Shown here in pieces: positions 1-13,600 of a stretch of DNA of 64,000 bases. A model generated the notes under the pieces. It searched no databases. It was not told the origin of the DNA and saw only the letters and a list, made by a program, of their open reading frames with translations. The stretch's first letter is position 1, and every line of letters starts with the position of its first letter. This DNA is from Adineta vaga. Lineage: Eukaryota; Rotifera. The DNA lies in assembly GCA_021613535.1 (NCBI GenBank), contig CP075494.1, forward strand, positions 13,082,001 to 13,146,000. The letters run 5' to 3'. The translations under genes were made by a program, and so were the position numbers.

Positions 1-1
1 T

Positions 2-1365
2 GAGACATATTTTGCTGATCGAAACCTCAAAGCACCTATTCTTGTTTGGTGGACACCATTTACCTACGATACAGGTTCTTATATTCGCTGTGGTGATGGA
101 ACTCGATGTTTTATATCGAATATACGAAAATATCGTGATAATCAAGATTTTTCTGCTTTTCTTTACTATGGTACTGATATTCATCTTTACGATTTACCAT
201 TACCACGTTCTTCACATGAACAATGGGGATTACTTCATGAAGAATCACCAAAGAATAATTATATTTTTTCATTTGAATCAATTATGCAAATGTTTAATCA
301 TACGGCAACATTTAAACGTCATTCAGATGTACCATTAACTACTCAATGGTTAGCATCCATGGATGATATATTAGATCAAACATATGTTATTGATGTTAAA
401 AAGAAAACTAAATTACAGCAAGATTTCGATTTTGCTCCGATTATATATATTCAATCGGATTGTAATACACCATCGGATCGAGATTTATATATTAAAGAAT
501 TAATGAAATATATTCGAATTGATTCATATGGAACTTGTTTACATAATAAAGATCTATCACCAAAGTAATTGAAAAGAAAAAAAAAGAAGAGAATTTTTGA
601 TCAGATTTTGTTTTAGTTTAAGAAATCCAGTCGAAACAATGGAACATACAGATATATTAGAACTTGTTGGTAAATATAAATTTGCATTAGCTTTTGAAAA
701 TGCAATTTGTACCGATTATATTACGGAAAAATTCTGGCGTCCTTTGAAAGTTGGAACGATTCCAATTGTTTATGGATCGGATCAATTTCACGTACATATA
801 TCATCTTCTCTTTTAGCTTATCGGTTTTCTTTTTCTTTCATAGGATTTTCTTCCTGATGATCATTCAGCAATATCACTTCTCGATTTTGCAGCTCCGATA
901 GAACTAGCAGATTATCTTCATCAATTAAACAAAAATGACACTCTATATGATTTCTATCGTCAATTCAAATTTACTCGTACGATTTCGAATAAAACACTCC
1001 TTGCTCGAACAATGTCTGAACGAACATGGGGTATACATAATGATCGTATTCGTGGAAATTTTATTAATAAATTTGAATGTACTGTATGTGAACGTGTACA
1101 TAAAACACGACAAGATTCGGCAATAAAATATCAAGCGAAATTTGAAGATTATGGTTGTCCACCACCAACGACATTTGATGAAACTGCTCAAAGAGTGGAA
1201 CGTTCGGGAAATTGGTATCGAACATATGAATTTACTCATTGTCAAGTCGAAGTATTTGACGAATGGATAAAACAAGGAAATTATAATTTTACAGAGAAAC
1301 AATTGTATGATGCAGCATCAAAACGTTTTTCACCATCATTTCGACGAAATGAATTTTTAAAATGA
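2..1365 (+). CDS. Alpha-1,3-fucosyltransferase family (GT10), FUT10/FUT11-like, 5' partial
   Basis: Three exons (2-564, 605-791, 844-1365) join in one frame to 423 codons; the gene begins before the window. Family members are Golgi/ER type II membrane enzymes that move fucose from GDP-fucose. The GT10 donor-site signature is visible as FENAICTDYITEKFWRP followed by VGTIPIVYGS. Upstream, the stretch around MKYIRIDSYGTCLHNKDL matches the FUT10/FUT11 branch. The C-terminal third has the branch's cysteine-rich segment (FECTVCERV, then CPPP). The N-terminal membrane anchor would lie outside the window. Introns are 40 and 52 nt with GT/AG ends. Exact acceptor specificity cannot be read from this sequence. 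Confidence 0.88.
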
Positions 1366-1714
1366 TGTTACTGGAAAAAGGAAATAAATCAAATGATATT
1401 TTTTAGGTTAACTCATTTACGAAAGAGAATAGTTTGTTACTTGACTTCTACCGACATCTCCTTTCATCATGAGGGTGTGTGAAATACTCTAACCAGTCAT
1501 ACAGGAGAGAACGCAATGAAGAGTAATACCCATCTTTTCCTTCTGACGAAATTCATTTGACGGGATGGAGAGATGTGGGCGTATAAAATATATGATGATG
1601 ATGATGATGATGATGAAATGAGAACATAGTTGCAGGAGCTTCATTGATCTCTACGTTTATAAACTTCTAGATTTCTATCAAAAGTATATCATTTTATTTG
1701 TTTTGACCAAGAAA
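1366..1714. other. Intergenic region before CARS1 with TATA-like box and ATG/GAT microsatellite
   Basis: No gene seen. A TATA-like string TATAAAATA lies near 1582-1590, about 125 nt before the next start codon. It is followed by a perfect trinucleotide (ATG)n run at 1592-1615. Confidence 0.5.
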
Positions 1715-4383
1715 ATGTGTACCACAAGTAAACAAGCTACACTTTGGAAATGTCCGGAAGCATCGGATGAAGCACGTCTTCGTCTTTATAATAGTTTTAC
1801 GAAGAAAAAGGTAAAATACAATGCTTTCTTAACTTCATATTCAAGGATTATATCTAGGAAGTTTTTATACCAATAAATGGTAATGAAGTTCGTTGGTATA
1901 GTTGTGGACCAACTGTTTATGATACATCTCATATGGGTCATGCTCGGTAGGATCATCTCAGTTCCATATCTGGTGTTAAAATCAATCGTTTTCTAGGTCA
2001 TATATATCCTTTGATATACTTCGTCGTGTTATTTCGGATTATTTTGGTTATGATGTACTCTATTGTATGAATGTAACTGATGTCGATGATAAAGTAAAGT
2101 TTTCCTTTCATTTAAATCTTTCCTATTATAACGATTTTCTTCTAGATTATCAAAAGAGCTCGAGAAAAATATTTATTTAAAAAATATATGGAAGATACAT
2201 CAATGTCAACTAACAAGATTCATGAAGATTGTCAATTAGCATTTAACGTACGCTACATTATAATTTCTGATTATGATCAATTGATTGCTGTTTTTGTATT
2301 TTTAGCATGTGAAGGATATTCGATCACGCGAAAATGATAAAGATAAACAAGCAATGTACGATAAACAAATAGCAGCTGTAGAAAATGCATTTTATAATCT
2401 TCATCTTACAACAGATGATGAAATGAAACGAAAAGTAGATGATCATCTTCTTACGTCTAGACAAGTGAATCTAAATTGAATTCGATTATTTAGAAATTAT
2501 TCGACGATTGTCGTGATATTCTTCCATCTTATTTGGATTTTAATTATTCTCATACTACGAATCCACTTGATAATGAAACATATCTCGAATTAGCTCGTCA
2601 TTATGAAAGTGAATTTCATTCGGATATGGCACGTTTAAATATTTTACCTGCACATGTCTTAACACGTGTCAGTGAATATGTACCTGAAATTATCAAATTT
2701 ATTGAGAAAATCATTGAAAATGGTTATGCTTACGAATCCAATTCATCGGTGTATTTTGATACAATCAAATTTCATAAACAACATGCATATGCAAAATTAG
2801 AACCTGATCGTATGGGAGATCTTGTGGCATTAAGTGAGGGTGAAGGTGCCTTATCAGTTAATGAAAATACCAGCAAGGAAAAGAGAAATGATTGTGATTT
2901 TGTTTTATGGAAGAAAAGTAAAATAGGTGAACCAGTTTGGCAATCACCATGGGGTTCTGGTCGACCCGGTTGGCATATTGAATGTAGTGTGATGGCAAGT
3001 GCTGTTTTAGGTAAAAGATAAACTTTACATTTTCAAAATATTCTTTGAGGTTTTTCTTTAGGTCCACAGTTTGATATTCATACTGGGGGCATCGATCTGA
3101 AATTTCCTCATCATGATAATGAAATAGCTCAATCAGAAGCACATTATGACAGTGATTGTTGGGTAAATTACTTCCTTCATAGTGGTCATTTAACTATTCA
3201 AGGATGTAAAATGTCGAAATCATTAAAGAATTTTATTACAATCCAACAAGCTCTTGAAAAATATAGTTCACGTCAAATTCGTTTGTTATTTCTATTACAT
3301 TCATGGTCATCAACATTAGATTACAGTGACAATGGCATGGAAAAAGCTTTAACATATGAAAAAATGTTAAATGAATTTTTTCTCAATATCAAAGCACATT
3401 TACGCGAAATCAAACAAATGAATCATGCAAATGCGTATGTAAAATGTGAAAAGCATGATATTGATTTAAATGAACGATTTTCAACAATTAAAAAACAAAT
3501 TCATCTTGCTTTATGTGATTCAATTGATACACCAACGGCAATGGAAAATATTCGTCAATTGATTTCAGCAACAAATATCTATATGAATTCATCGAGTATA
3601 ACACCTAATCGACTTCTTCTCAAGAATATAGCTACATATATTACACGATTGATCAATATTTTTGGTTTGAATGCATCAGCATCAGGAATTGAAGATATTG
3701 GATTTACAAGATCGACTGAACAACAAGCATCTGCTGTTAATGTTGAAGATATTGCCATGCCATATGTCGAACAACTTGCTATATTTCGTGATAAAGTACG
3801 TACAGAAGCAATTACTGTGAAAAACAAAGAAATATTGACATTATGTGACGATCTAAGAAATAATGTATTACCTGAACTAGGTGTTCGACTTGAAGATCAT
3901 GGTAAGAATTGATGGTTTTTTCTTTCGAGAATAGAAAAAAAATAAACATTTTTATTTTGTCGTATGTAATAGCTGGTAGTAATAAAGCAACAATAAAATT
4001 CTGTGACCCTGCAGAGTTAAGACGTGAACGTGAACTAGCTTTATTAGCTGAAAAAAATAAACAAGAAGAAAAAGAACGAAGAAAATTACAACAAGAAGCA
4101 GAAAAACGAGCAAAAGATGAAAAAAAATTACTACAACAGCAACAACAAAAAGAAAAGGAAGCAAAGAAACAAGCAGCTAAAGAAAAAAAGGTGAAAAATA
4201 TCGATGATGTACCGACTAATTTTTATGTTAATTTTGTTTTGTTGTTTTCTACTCTAGAATCTTGATGCAAATGATTTAAAACAAGAAACTACTATGAATG
4301 GAGCAGCAGCAGCAGTGGCAGCAGCGGTTACGACTAACGGAGCCGCAGCAGCTGAAGGAGCTGTAACTAATGGCGATTCTTAA
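1715..4383 (+). CDS. CARS1: Cysteine--tRNA ligase, cytosolic
   Basis: Nine exons sum to 2214 nt (737 aa). The enzyme charges tRNA-Cys with cysteine using ATP. The class I signatures are both present: HMGHA near residue 58 preceded by the zinc-site YSCGPTVYD, and KMSKSLKNF near residue 394. Between them lie [15 protein letters not shown] and the [18 protein letters not shown] block typical of CysRS. The C-terminal part ends in a long K/E/Q-rich coiled-coil-like stretch and then an alanine-rich tail. Introns are about 50-71 nt. The fifth is best read as 2435-2493 (59 nt); a 29-nt alternative starting at 2465 is also in frame but unusually short. The last intron (4191-4257) has alternative donors. 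The start is the first ATG in frame with the conserved N-terminal TLWKCPE. Confidence 0.95.
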
Positions 4384-5106
4384 TAACAATATTAGACTTT
4401 TAGTTTTCATTTTATTTTAATCTTCTTGTTATTTTTGTTGTTTGGATTGAAATTTACCTGTGGGTTATTTCATGTTCGTTCTATTTATTTATTTCTATTC
4501 TTGATATATCACTCATCATTTGGGCCATAATAAAAGAAGATTTCGTTCTCAAACATATACAAAAAAATCACCGACACTAATTTTTCACTTTCATCGCTCT
4601 TTTGAAAGATCTGATCAAAGGTAATAGATGAATCGAAACAGCGAGTTAAATCATTCTCGAACATGCACATATATACTTCGTCTTCTACTAAAATCTCTTT
4701 TCATACATAGAAGATATATTTCCTTGTAAAATGATATTGTCTGGAATGTATTCATACAAATGAATCAGGTACAATTACCCATGTAATGCAAAATTCCTCG
4801 GAAAAATTTGACACTTTCGGTATTGTTCAATTAAAAATTTGAAACAAGATGTCGTTAGTTGAAATAAAAATTTTTACTTCGTATTTTGATTGGTCATTCT
4901 CTCACCTACAATTAAATGATTAATCAATTAAACTGTTTTCAAGTAAAACGTGATCTCAAGCTTGTCTGTAGATATTTTCTACTTACCTATAATTTTCGAT
5001 CTATACAATATTTATGTCCTTCGATAGGATAGAAAGAAATAATAAATAGTACTATTATTCATATCCGATATTCTTATTTTAGGTTTAGATAAGAGAAAAA
5101 AAAAGT
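4384..5106. other. Intergenic region
   Basis: AT-rich, with no convincing gene. An AATAAAA polyadenylation-type signal occurs near 4528, after the CARS1 stop. Nothing else is recognised. Confidence 0.5.
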
Positions 5107-6864
5107 ATGGTCGACGATAACGATGATGATGTACCTTTACTTGATGACGACGATGAACAATTGATAACATCAGAAGATAGAGAACCAACTGTTGAAGCTG
5201 TTTTTGTTGCTACTTTTGATGTTAAATATGGTATGACATTACTAAAGAATGTCATTTCTTTTACTTTTAATTGATGCAATTTATAGGTAATATTATTGAA
5301 TTTCAAATGCCAGAAAAGGAACAAATGGTATTGGATGGTGTAGAATACAAAGCATTGCCAAGTGGATCACATCATGTTAATCAAGATTTTGTGTAAGATT
5401 CTTTTCGTATAGTTAATAGAACTTCAATGGTTTCGAGATTAATGAGACTCATCTATTATTTTCACTCTCGTACAATGAATATATACATACCTGTTTTAAT
5501 TTTATCAATGTATCGTTTAGATATTTTCGTCTTGGAAATAAATATGGTTTAGCTTGTTTAGTTCGAGCAAATATTACGAATGAAGATGATGGTTCAGCTT
5601 TATCAACAATCGATACGTCACAACGTGGTATGTGCATTAAATCTGTCGGTATTATAACTTCATCTATTATACATATCCAATCATATCTTCCGTTCTTACA
5701 AGCTGAAGCAAAGTCAGTAAAATTGTTCATGATTAATACGAACTATATCGATTATTTAGACTTTATCTTAATCAATCACCAGTCATTTATGATCGTTTAA
5801 GAGGACTTTTGTCTCGACATGATCAACCATCTTCTTTGTCACCATCTATTTACGTAAGATTTCTCAATCAACTTATATTTTCAAGCAAATTTCCCTACCA
5901 CGAAACGTATGTACTTTCGGATAGATATAACCTGTCAATCATATGAATTATAAAGTCAATTGAACTGTCTCGTCTAAATTTTCTCGTTCTTCAAGAACAA
6001 GATCTCGTGCAACATAATAGTTTTACAAACACTCGAAAATTTCACAAAAGAAACCTTAGAAAAAGACATTCATTATATTTCTTTTTCTAGGATACTTTAT
6101 TCATGGAATTTCTTCAACAATTCGGTCCATTAATATTCCCACTTTCAAGGTTAATCCTACTTGGAAAACGTATTTTATTCTATTCACGTTCACCTATCGG
6201 TTCAATTTGTAATGCAGGTAAAATTTCACTTTTTATTTATTGAATAGAAATCATCAATTCTTCTCTAGTTTATTTTCTTCATATGCTCAATCAATCAGTC
6301 AATCCATTATTTTTTATTAGTATTATGGATTTACCATTGTTAAATGATAAATTACCTTATATTGCTTGTACAACGGAAAAGATTTTCAAGGAAAAATCAA
6401 CTTTTTACGATGTTTTTATTAACTGTGATGATCAAATCATGTTTTATACAAATGATTCTGTTTTACAGTCAATTATTAAAGTAACACGTAACGATCGTAA
6501 TCGCTTGAAAAAGACGATGACGTAAGTTTAAAATCATCTTAAAAACAAAATAGAAAAGACTCTATTCGATTATATAATCAATCTCTTATTCAATATGAAT
6601 TGAGACTTCTTTTTCTTTAGTTTCAATTCTTTTATAAACATTGGTAATCGTTTATCTCGATTATTGGATCGATTATCTAAATCAACTACTAATTATCAAA
6701 TGACCAAAGAAGATTTTCAGTCAATTAATCTACATTCTCGTTATGATCGATTATTTATTAGTGAATATATTCGAATACATCATATACCACATGTAATAAT
6801 AAGCATTTCTGGATTATCTCTTTTTCCGATATCACCTTGTTGTTCTTGTCCATCTACCAACTGA
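5107..6864 (+). CDS. DENND11: DENN domain-containing protein 11 (LCHN family)
   Basis: Seven exons sum to 1140 nt (379 aa), a little shorter than vertebrate DENND11. DENN proteins generally act as guanine-exchange factors for Rab GTPases; LCHN has been linked to neuronal processes. Diagnostic blocks are the N-terminal VEAVFVATFD, then GVEYKALPSGSHHVNQDF, YFRLGNKYGLAC and MKSVGI-like CIKSVGI. In the centre come LGKRILFYSRSPIG and the highly conserved YIACTTEKIFKEK. The C-terminus keeps the family-specific PCC near the end (ISPCCSC). An acidic run (DDNDDDVPLLDDDD) opens the protein. Introns range from 47 to 237 nt. The start is the only ATG before the conserved region. Confidence 0.88.
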
Positions 6865-7654
6865 TTTTTATCTTGTTGATCTCAAATTGATTTTGCTTTT
6901 ATTTTATCGATTAAATATGAAAACATCCTATGTATTGTTATGTTTTGATCAAGTAAGAAAGATTTGTATCGATCAAATGATTTGTTCCTTTCTCATTAAT
7001 ACACATCTTGTTGTCACATGGGTTAAAATTGTTTTTTGTTCTGACTGTCGTTTTACCACCTTTGTCTAATCATAAGAAGTAGACAACATTATCTTTCATC
7101 TCTTTCTTTGACTGTTTTTTGTCTATAGACATAAAGAAACAAGTTAACCTCCTATAGAAGCTTATGCATGTCGTGAATATACTACACAGAGGGAGAGAGA
7201 GAGAGAAAGAGGTGAGACGTGCGAGATGTTCATGTAGTGGAAGCGTATAGTGAACGATAAGCTATTCTTTCTTCTTTCTGTCCACATATAAAACGTCAAC
7301 GTGCTGTTTCCTCTTTCTCTTTATAGTCATATTGTGAATAAAAAAAGTTCTTTTTCTCTTCTTCTTCTTCTTCTTCTTAATAGAACCCTATGAACAAACA
7401 CATAACAATCCTTTTCAGTATTGATTTCTATATGTGAAATATTCTTCTTTTAGATCATATAAAAGAATTCTCTGGAATTATTAATAAAGCCAAAAGCTTT
7501 GTTTTATAAATCAATGTTCTTTCTTCTCTCGACCTTCTGATAAAAAAAAACAAGAGATACGACGATCGTAAAAAGAAATGTATTTAGAACTTGATTTTGC
7601 TTTTTATTCTATTGTAGATGGTAAAGTAAAAATAAATAGCGACAATCAAATATC
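6865..7654. other. Intergenic region upstream of the formin gene
   Basis: No gene supported. It holds short purine-rich (GA)n tracts near 7190-7215, a (TTC)n run near 7360-7377 and many A/T homopolymers. A spliced 5' leader of the formin may end at the AG near 7617-7618. Confidence 0.4.
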
Positions 7655-10600
7655 ATGACAAATTATTCTGAAACCATCGATTCATCATCAACATTACTCT
7701 GTCGAATTCAATATCTTGATGATATTGATCCTTTTTCAAGTGTAAATTTACCTGAACCGGCTCGACCTCCATCTTTCGTTTTTTTAACATCAACTGTTTT
7801 GAGTAATCAATTACATAGTGTACATAAAGCTCTCAATGCTCCACATAATGTAAACAGATTGAATATCATGAAATAAAATGTATATATTTTTATTTTATTT
7901 TTAATATTTGCATTAGATTACTGATTGTATACTTGAATTATACCGACAAGATGGAACTAAAACAGAATTTGGACCATATTTAGATTTAGATCAAACATTG
8001 GATGAACAACGAGAAGAAATCGAAACATTTACAGAAGGGTTTGTTGTATTTGTATGAATTAATAGTTGATATTTTTCTCTCTTTCTCTCTTTATTTGCAG
8101 ATATAAATGGTCAATTGTTCTTCGTACTCAACTTAGCGTTCGAGTTCATGCTTGTATAGGTAAGTAAATATACATGAGTGTCTTCTGTTTTCTTAAGATT
8201 TTTTATTTGAAGATAAATTATTGAATTCGGATGGGCGTGAATTACGACGATCACTTTTTTCATTAAAGCAAATATTTCAAGTAAAGCAATAAAATATGAG
8301 AGAAAGAGAGAATATATTGAAATCTATTATTTTTCAAGGATGATAAAGATCTTGTGCATGAATTTGTAAATAATCAAGGTTTACAATGTTTGATCAAAAT
8401 TGGTGGAGCTGCAGATCAAAATTATCAAAATTATATCTTACGAGGTAAGCAAAGAAGAAGTTTGATATGTTTTCAAATGTTTTTTTTTTCATTTAACCAT
8501 AGCACTTGGTCAATTAATGTTATATGTTGATGGAATGAATGCTGTGATAGAACAAAATGAAGTTGTTCAATGGCTTTATACATTAGTAGATTCTAGTGTA
8601 TGAAATCATAAATTTCGATTTTATTTTTAAGTTTTGTTCTTGTTTTAGTTTCGACTAGTTGTTAAAACAAGTTTAAAACTCTTGATTATCTTTGCTGAAT
8701 ATACCGAATCAAATGCTTTATTAATTTTATCTGCTGTTGCTGAAGTTGATGGTAATGCCAATCGTTCGCTATGGTCAAATGCAATGGGAATATTGAATGA
8801 AATGGAGAATTCATCAACGGAAGTTGTTTTATTAATCATTACATTATTCAATACAGTTCTATCAGCTGTACCTGATCAAGATACATTTTACGATATGACA
8901 GATGCTTTGGAAAAACAAGGCATGCATCGATGTACACACTTCTTTATGAATAGAAAACCAGTTGAAGAAGATCTGATCGAACAATTTCATATTTATGATG
9001 TAAGTTATATTGTTTTGAAATTGAAAATAGTACATACTATCATTTCAGGCTGCTCTTCGACGTGAAGATGGTGAAGAAGATAAAACATTTTCTCAACCAG
9101 CAAGGTATGTAATTTCCAAAAACAAAACAAAACAAAACTTTTCTTTGATTATTCATATCTAAAAGTAAACAAAACATACTTTTTTCAAACGCTAGATCAC
9201 CATCATTATCCAGTATACAGGATAATATTCGTTTGAGGTAATTTTTTTCCTCTAGAGGAATCTTCAACGTTGTTTATCCTTTCTTCTTATTGTTGTAATC
9301 TTGCATGACCATAATTTGTCTATCCTTCTTGCTTTGAATAGACGTGTACCTCGTAAAAAATCTGTATTCGATCGAACATCATCTCGACGTTATTCATCTG
9401 TGGATTCCAATGGTCAGCAAGACATTAATCCGAATCATTTGGATATAACCGATTCAATATTGCGACAATATAATGATGTGATCAATTCATCGAATGGACA
9501 AGATGATTCAACCGTATCATTTAATGATGATATAGATGATGATGATGATGATGATGATAATAGTGATGAGTATGGTTATTTTATTTTATATTGCCTTTTT
9601 CTTTCTTTTCTCTGTGTCTGTCTCCCCTCTCTCTCTCTCTCTCCCTTTCTTCTCTTTTTTCCTTGTAAAATATTAACAGTTTTTTGTTTTGCTTGGATGC
9701 TTCTTCTCCTTCTACTTCTACTTCTCGATTTTTTTTTCTGTTCATCATTTCTTGATTTTTAATTTGATAGGCAAAAAACACGAGCGAAAAGTGCTGTTGA
9801 TAACAGACAAAGCATGCGACGAAGTTCATCAAACACATTTCAACCAATTTCAACCTTTTTTAAAAAAGATCCAGATGTGTAAGTAGATTATTTCATTGTT
9901 CTTCTCATACGAAATTTTCACATTTAGACCTAAACCAACAACAGATTGTATTACTTTTCGTCGAAGGCAAAATCATTGGGAATCGGAACTTATACAACGT
10001 GAAGTACCACGAACATCTGTCAATGAACGTACTCGAGATCGTTGGGGACTATCCAATGAGAGTCAAGTTCCAGCAGCTGACACGAATCGATCATTAGTAA
10101 CTTCACCTCGTAAGTATCAATTCATTTTGAAAGTGACAAAAATCTCCTTATCAATATCTAGTTAAATCATCACTATCAGTCAATAATCATACGATTTCGT
10201 CCAGTCGTTTTATGCGACGATCAAATAATACCGATCCGGAATCACCACCATCACCGACTCGTCCAACTGAAGTACAAGTTTTTTCTCGGCCTCCCTTTCA
10301 TCTTCAACGAAGTCCAAATGGAAATAATGCAATTGAAGCTCTAACACGTCAAATTAATATGCAAACGATGAGTGGAAATGATGTTTCATCCACAAATACA
10401 TTAGGTAAAGAGACAAAACTTATACAATCACCCGAATTGATTGGTGCAGTAACACGAGCAAAAGATGGTAAGTAATGATACCTTATAAGGTATGAAAATA
10501 AATTGAAATCGTTTGTTCTTTCAGGATTACGAACAGCAACAACAAAATCACCACCGTTATCAAGCACTCATTTTAATTTTCCTGTTCAATCACCTGATGC

Positions 10601-13600
10601 AATTGTACCTAAACCTTTCTCAGAAAATGATCTTCAATGGGAATATGTAACTGGAAAAATATCAGATCGTAGATTATGTGTACAGGATCTTGATTTCGAA
10701 GAATTGGATGAATACGATGATATAAATATTTTAACGATAGCTACTGTTCGACCAGGTCCACCACCACCACCGCCTCCAGTAATGATGAATGGTAATGGAT
10801 TACCTCCACCTCCGCCACCACCACCTCTACCACCGCCAATGATGAATGGTGTTCCACCGCCGCCTCCACCTCCACCTCTATTATTCACATCACGAAATAG
10901 TGGACCGTCACAACCATACATGAGCAATGGTAATTTCGATGGAGATTCTTCAATCTCAAGAGCATCATCAATCAATAAACCATTGAAAACAATACGTTTA
11001 CATTGGCGTGAAACAACTCAAAATACAATACCAAATGCACAGAATACAGAAGATTCTCTTTGGACATCATTGAATAAAGTGAAACTAGATACTGATAAAT
11101 TGGCACAATTATTTGAATTAAAACATGCTGATGTTAAACTAAAGGTATGAAACATTTGCAAAGAAAAGCTCTTGCATGAAATGCTCATAAACTTACATTT
11201 GACAGAAAGAAATCTATTTTTTTAATATATACTTACTTATTCATATTCTTTTTTATTATCTTTCCATAGGAATCAGTAAGTACATAGATATGTTTTTATG
11301 TGTGCATTGGCAGCTTCTATTGTTTTAACTACTTTTTTGATGACGACTTTCAAAGTTTGATTTCTAAATTTTTGAAATGTCATTGATCATCATCATCATC
11401 TATTTGATATAGTCCGATTTTCGATTTATTGCACAAAGTGATTTGTTTTTCTTTCTTTCTTTCTACTTGTTTGTTAATAACTAACATGGGAATAGCTTTT
11501 GATATGAAATCTTTTTCTGTGTGAGTGTGCTTTATTTATTTGCTTCTTTTTTTCTCTGGGTTTCTTTATTTATATTATAGAACACAATGACTAAAAGAAT
11601 TCTTTTTTTTTCTTGATATTTTTATAGAAAGGTGTCGATGTAAAGAAAGAAATTACAGTACTTGATCCAAAACGTTCAAATGCTATCAATATTGGTTTAA
11701 CAGTTTTACCAACAGCTCGAACAATTAAAGGAGCAATTTTAAAAATGGATAGTAGTGTGATTAATAAAGAAGGCATCGAGGTGAGAGACAACGTTTGTTA
11801 AAATATCTGCCATGTGCACTTCTTCACATACGAATATCACGATGATTTTTCGATCACAATCGAAGGTTATCTTGATAATCATATCAATTAAAATGAGAGA
11901 GAGGGAATCGTGAAAATCTAATCAAATTAATAGGAGATGTCCGGATGAGACAATTGACGACAACGTAAATACGTTGAAGAGGGTATCATGAGAAAGAAAG
12001 GAAGAAAAAACGTTTATAGAGATTTTTTTGAGACGTAGACATCACTCTATTTGACAACTGTATATCATCTATAACTAGCGAGAAATACTTGTTCTTGAAT
12101 CTATAATTTAATTATTTTCAATAGTTTAGTTTATCCTTGAAAATTATAACAACTTTTGTCGAAGTGTAAAAAGTAAAAATTTAGTTTTTTCGTTCACAAA
12201 AAGGACAATGAGAAATACCTTGGTAACATATTATCATATACCGGAACAGACATAACTTTCAAAGGTGAAAAACTATTGTATGTCTTTATCAATTATTAAA
12301 AGGAGAAGAATTCATTAATTTCTAGGCAAACGAATATACTCAAGGAAAATATTGATTGAATTGTCATTGTCAAATTGAAAAGACAATCAAGGATATATAT
12401 TACTGATTGAAAGCCGTTTGTTAATGATGTTTTTTTTCTCCATTTAACAATGATCAAATTAGTTTCAGTAAATAATTATTCTAAATATCCTTATAGTATT
12501 TCATACAGAAGGGAAGAAGAAAAAAATATCAGATCATGAATTCGTATTGGTTATTAGCAAACCAACCACTGTTGATTCGATTAGAAAGGAAGTTATTAAT
12601 TATGATAAGAAGATTACTTTCATATTTAGAAATTATTAACCATGTTACCAACTGAAGACGAAAAAAATCGTATTATTGAAGCTCAAATGGCAAATAGTGA
12701 TCTTCCATTAGGCAGTGCTGAACAATTTTTATTAACACTTGCATCAGTCGTTGAATTAGAAGCTCGCTTGAAATTATGGTTATTCAAACTTGATTTTGAT
12801 AATATTGAATTGGTTTGTATATTGATCGTTTTTTTTTTCATTTTCCTAACGATAATGATCGTTTCTACAATAGGAAATCGCTGAACCATTGATGGATTTA
12901 AAAAATGGAATGAAAAATTTGAAAGAGAATACAACATTACGACATATACTTGAAGTTCTTCTTGCTGTTGGAAATTTTCTTAATGGCGCTGAAGTAAATT
13001 TTAAAACATCTTACAAAACTTTACCGAAATATATTGATTCTATTTCAGTCTATTGGTTTCCAACTTGATTATCTTGCAAAAGTTCCTGAAGTAAAAGATA
13101 CAATACAAAAACATTCCTTACTTTTTCATGTCTGTAATCTTGTTGTGGAAAAATATCCTGATTCAACTGATCTGTACTCTGAAATAGGAGAAATTACACG
13201 ATGTTCTAAAGTATTGGAATTCATTTCTTTATTTTCTTATTAAATTAAAAAGAAACGATTTATTTTTTAAGATTGATTTCGATGAACTCGAATTGAAATT
13301 GTCTAAACTTGAAAACGATTGTCGAGCAGCATTTGATTATCTCAAAGCAATTAGTAAACATGAAACACCACAAATCAAAACAAAGTACGTTTATTTTCAA
13401 TTAAACCCCCAGTAGATTTCATAGTGAATGAGAAAAATTTCCCTTAACGAGAAAAGATATTCTTCATAAAGAGATCATTTTCAGAGTTGATATTAAACAT
13501 CATGGCAAAATTCATAATGTCACGTATGTACATCATTCTCCGCTGAGCTTTCATATAGACGATATCAATTTTTATGCTTTACAGATAAACATTCTCGCTT

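Noticed and set aside
1592-1615. (ATG)n repeat as a start-codon cluster
   Set aside because: Simple microsatellite; reading frames from it close quickly and do not join CARS1.
2465-2493. 29-nt intron in CARS1
   Set aside because: A 59-nt intron 2435-2493 with GT/AG ends is also in frame and fits the usual intron size, so the very short intron is unnecessary.
9581-9853. Antisense Arg/Glu-rich ORF
   Set aside because: It arises from a CT-rich intron tract of the formin gene and is low-complexity only.
10634-10975. Antisense ORF with glycine runs opposite the formin FH1 region
   Set aside because: It is the reverse complement of the proline-codon runs of FH1 and has no independent support.
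11576-11627. Extra formin exon starting after TTATAG near 11580
   Set aside because: It would introduce a stop or frameshift before the next conserved exon, and no donor follows in phase.
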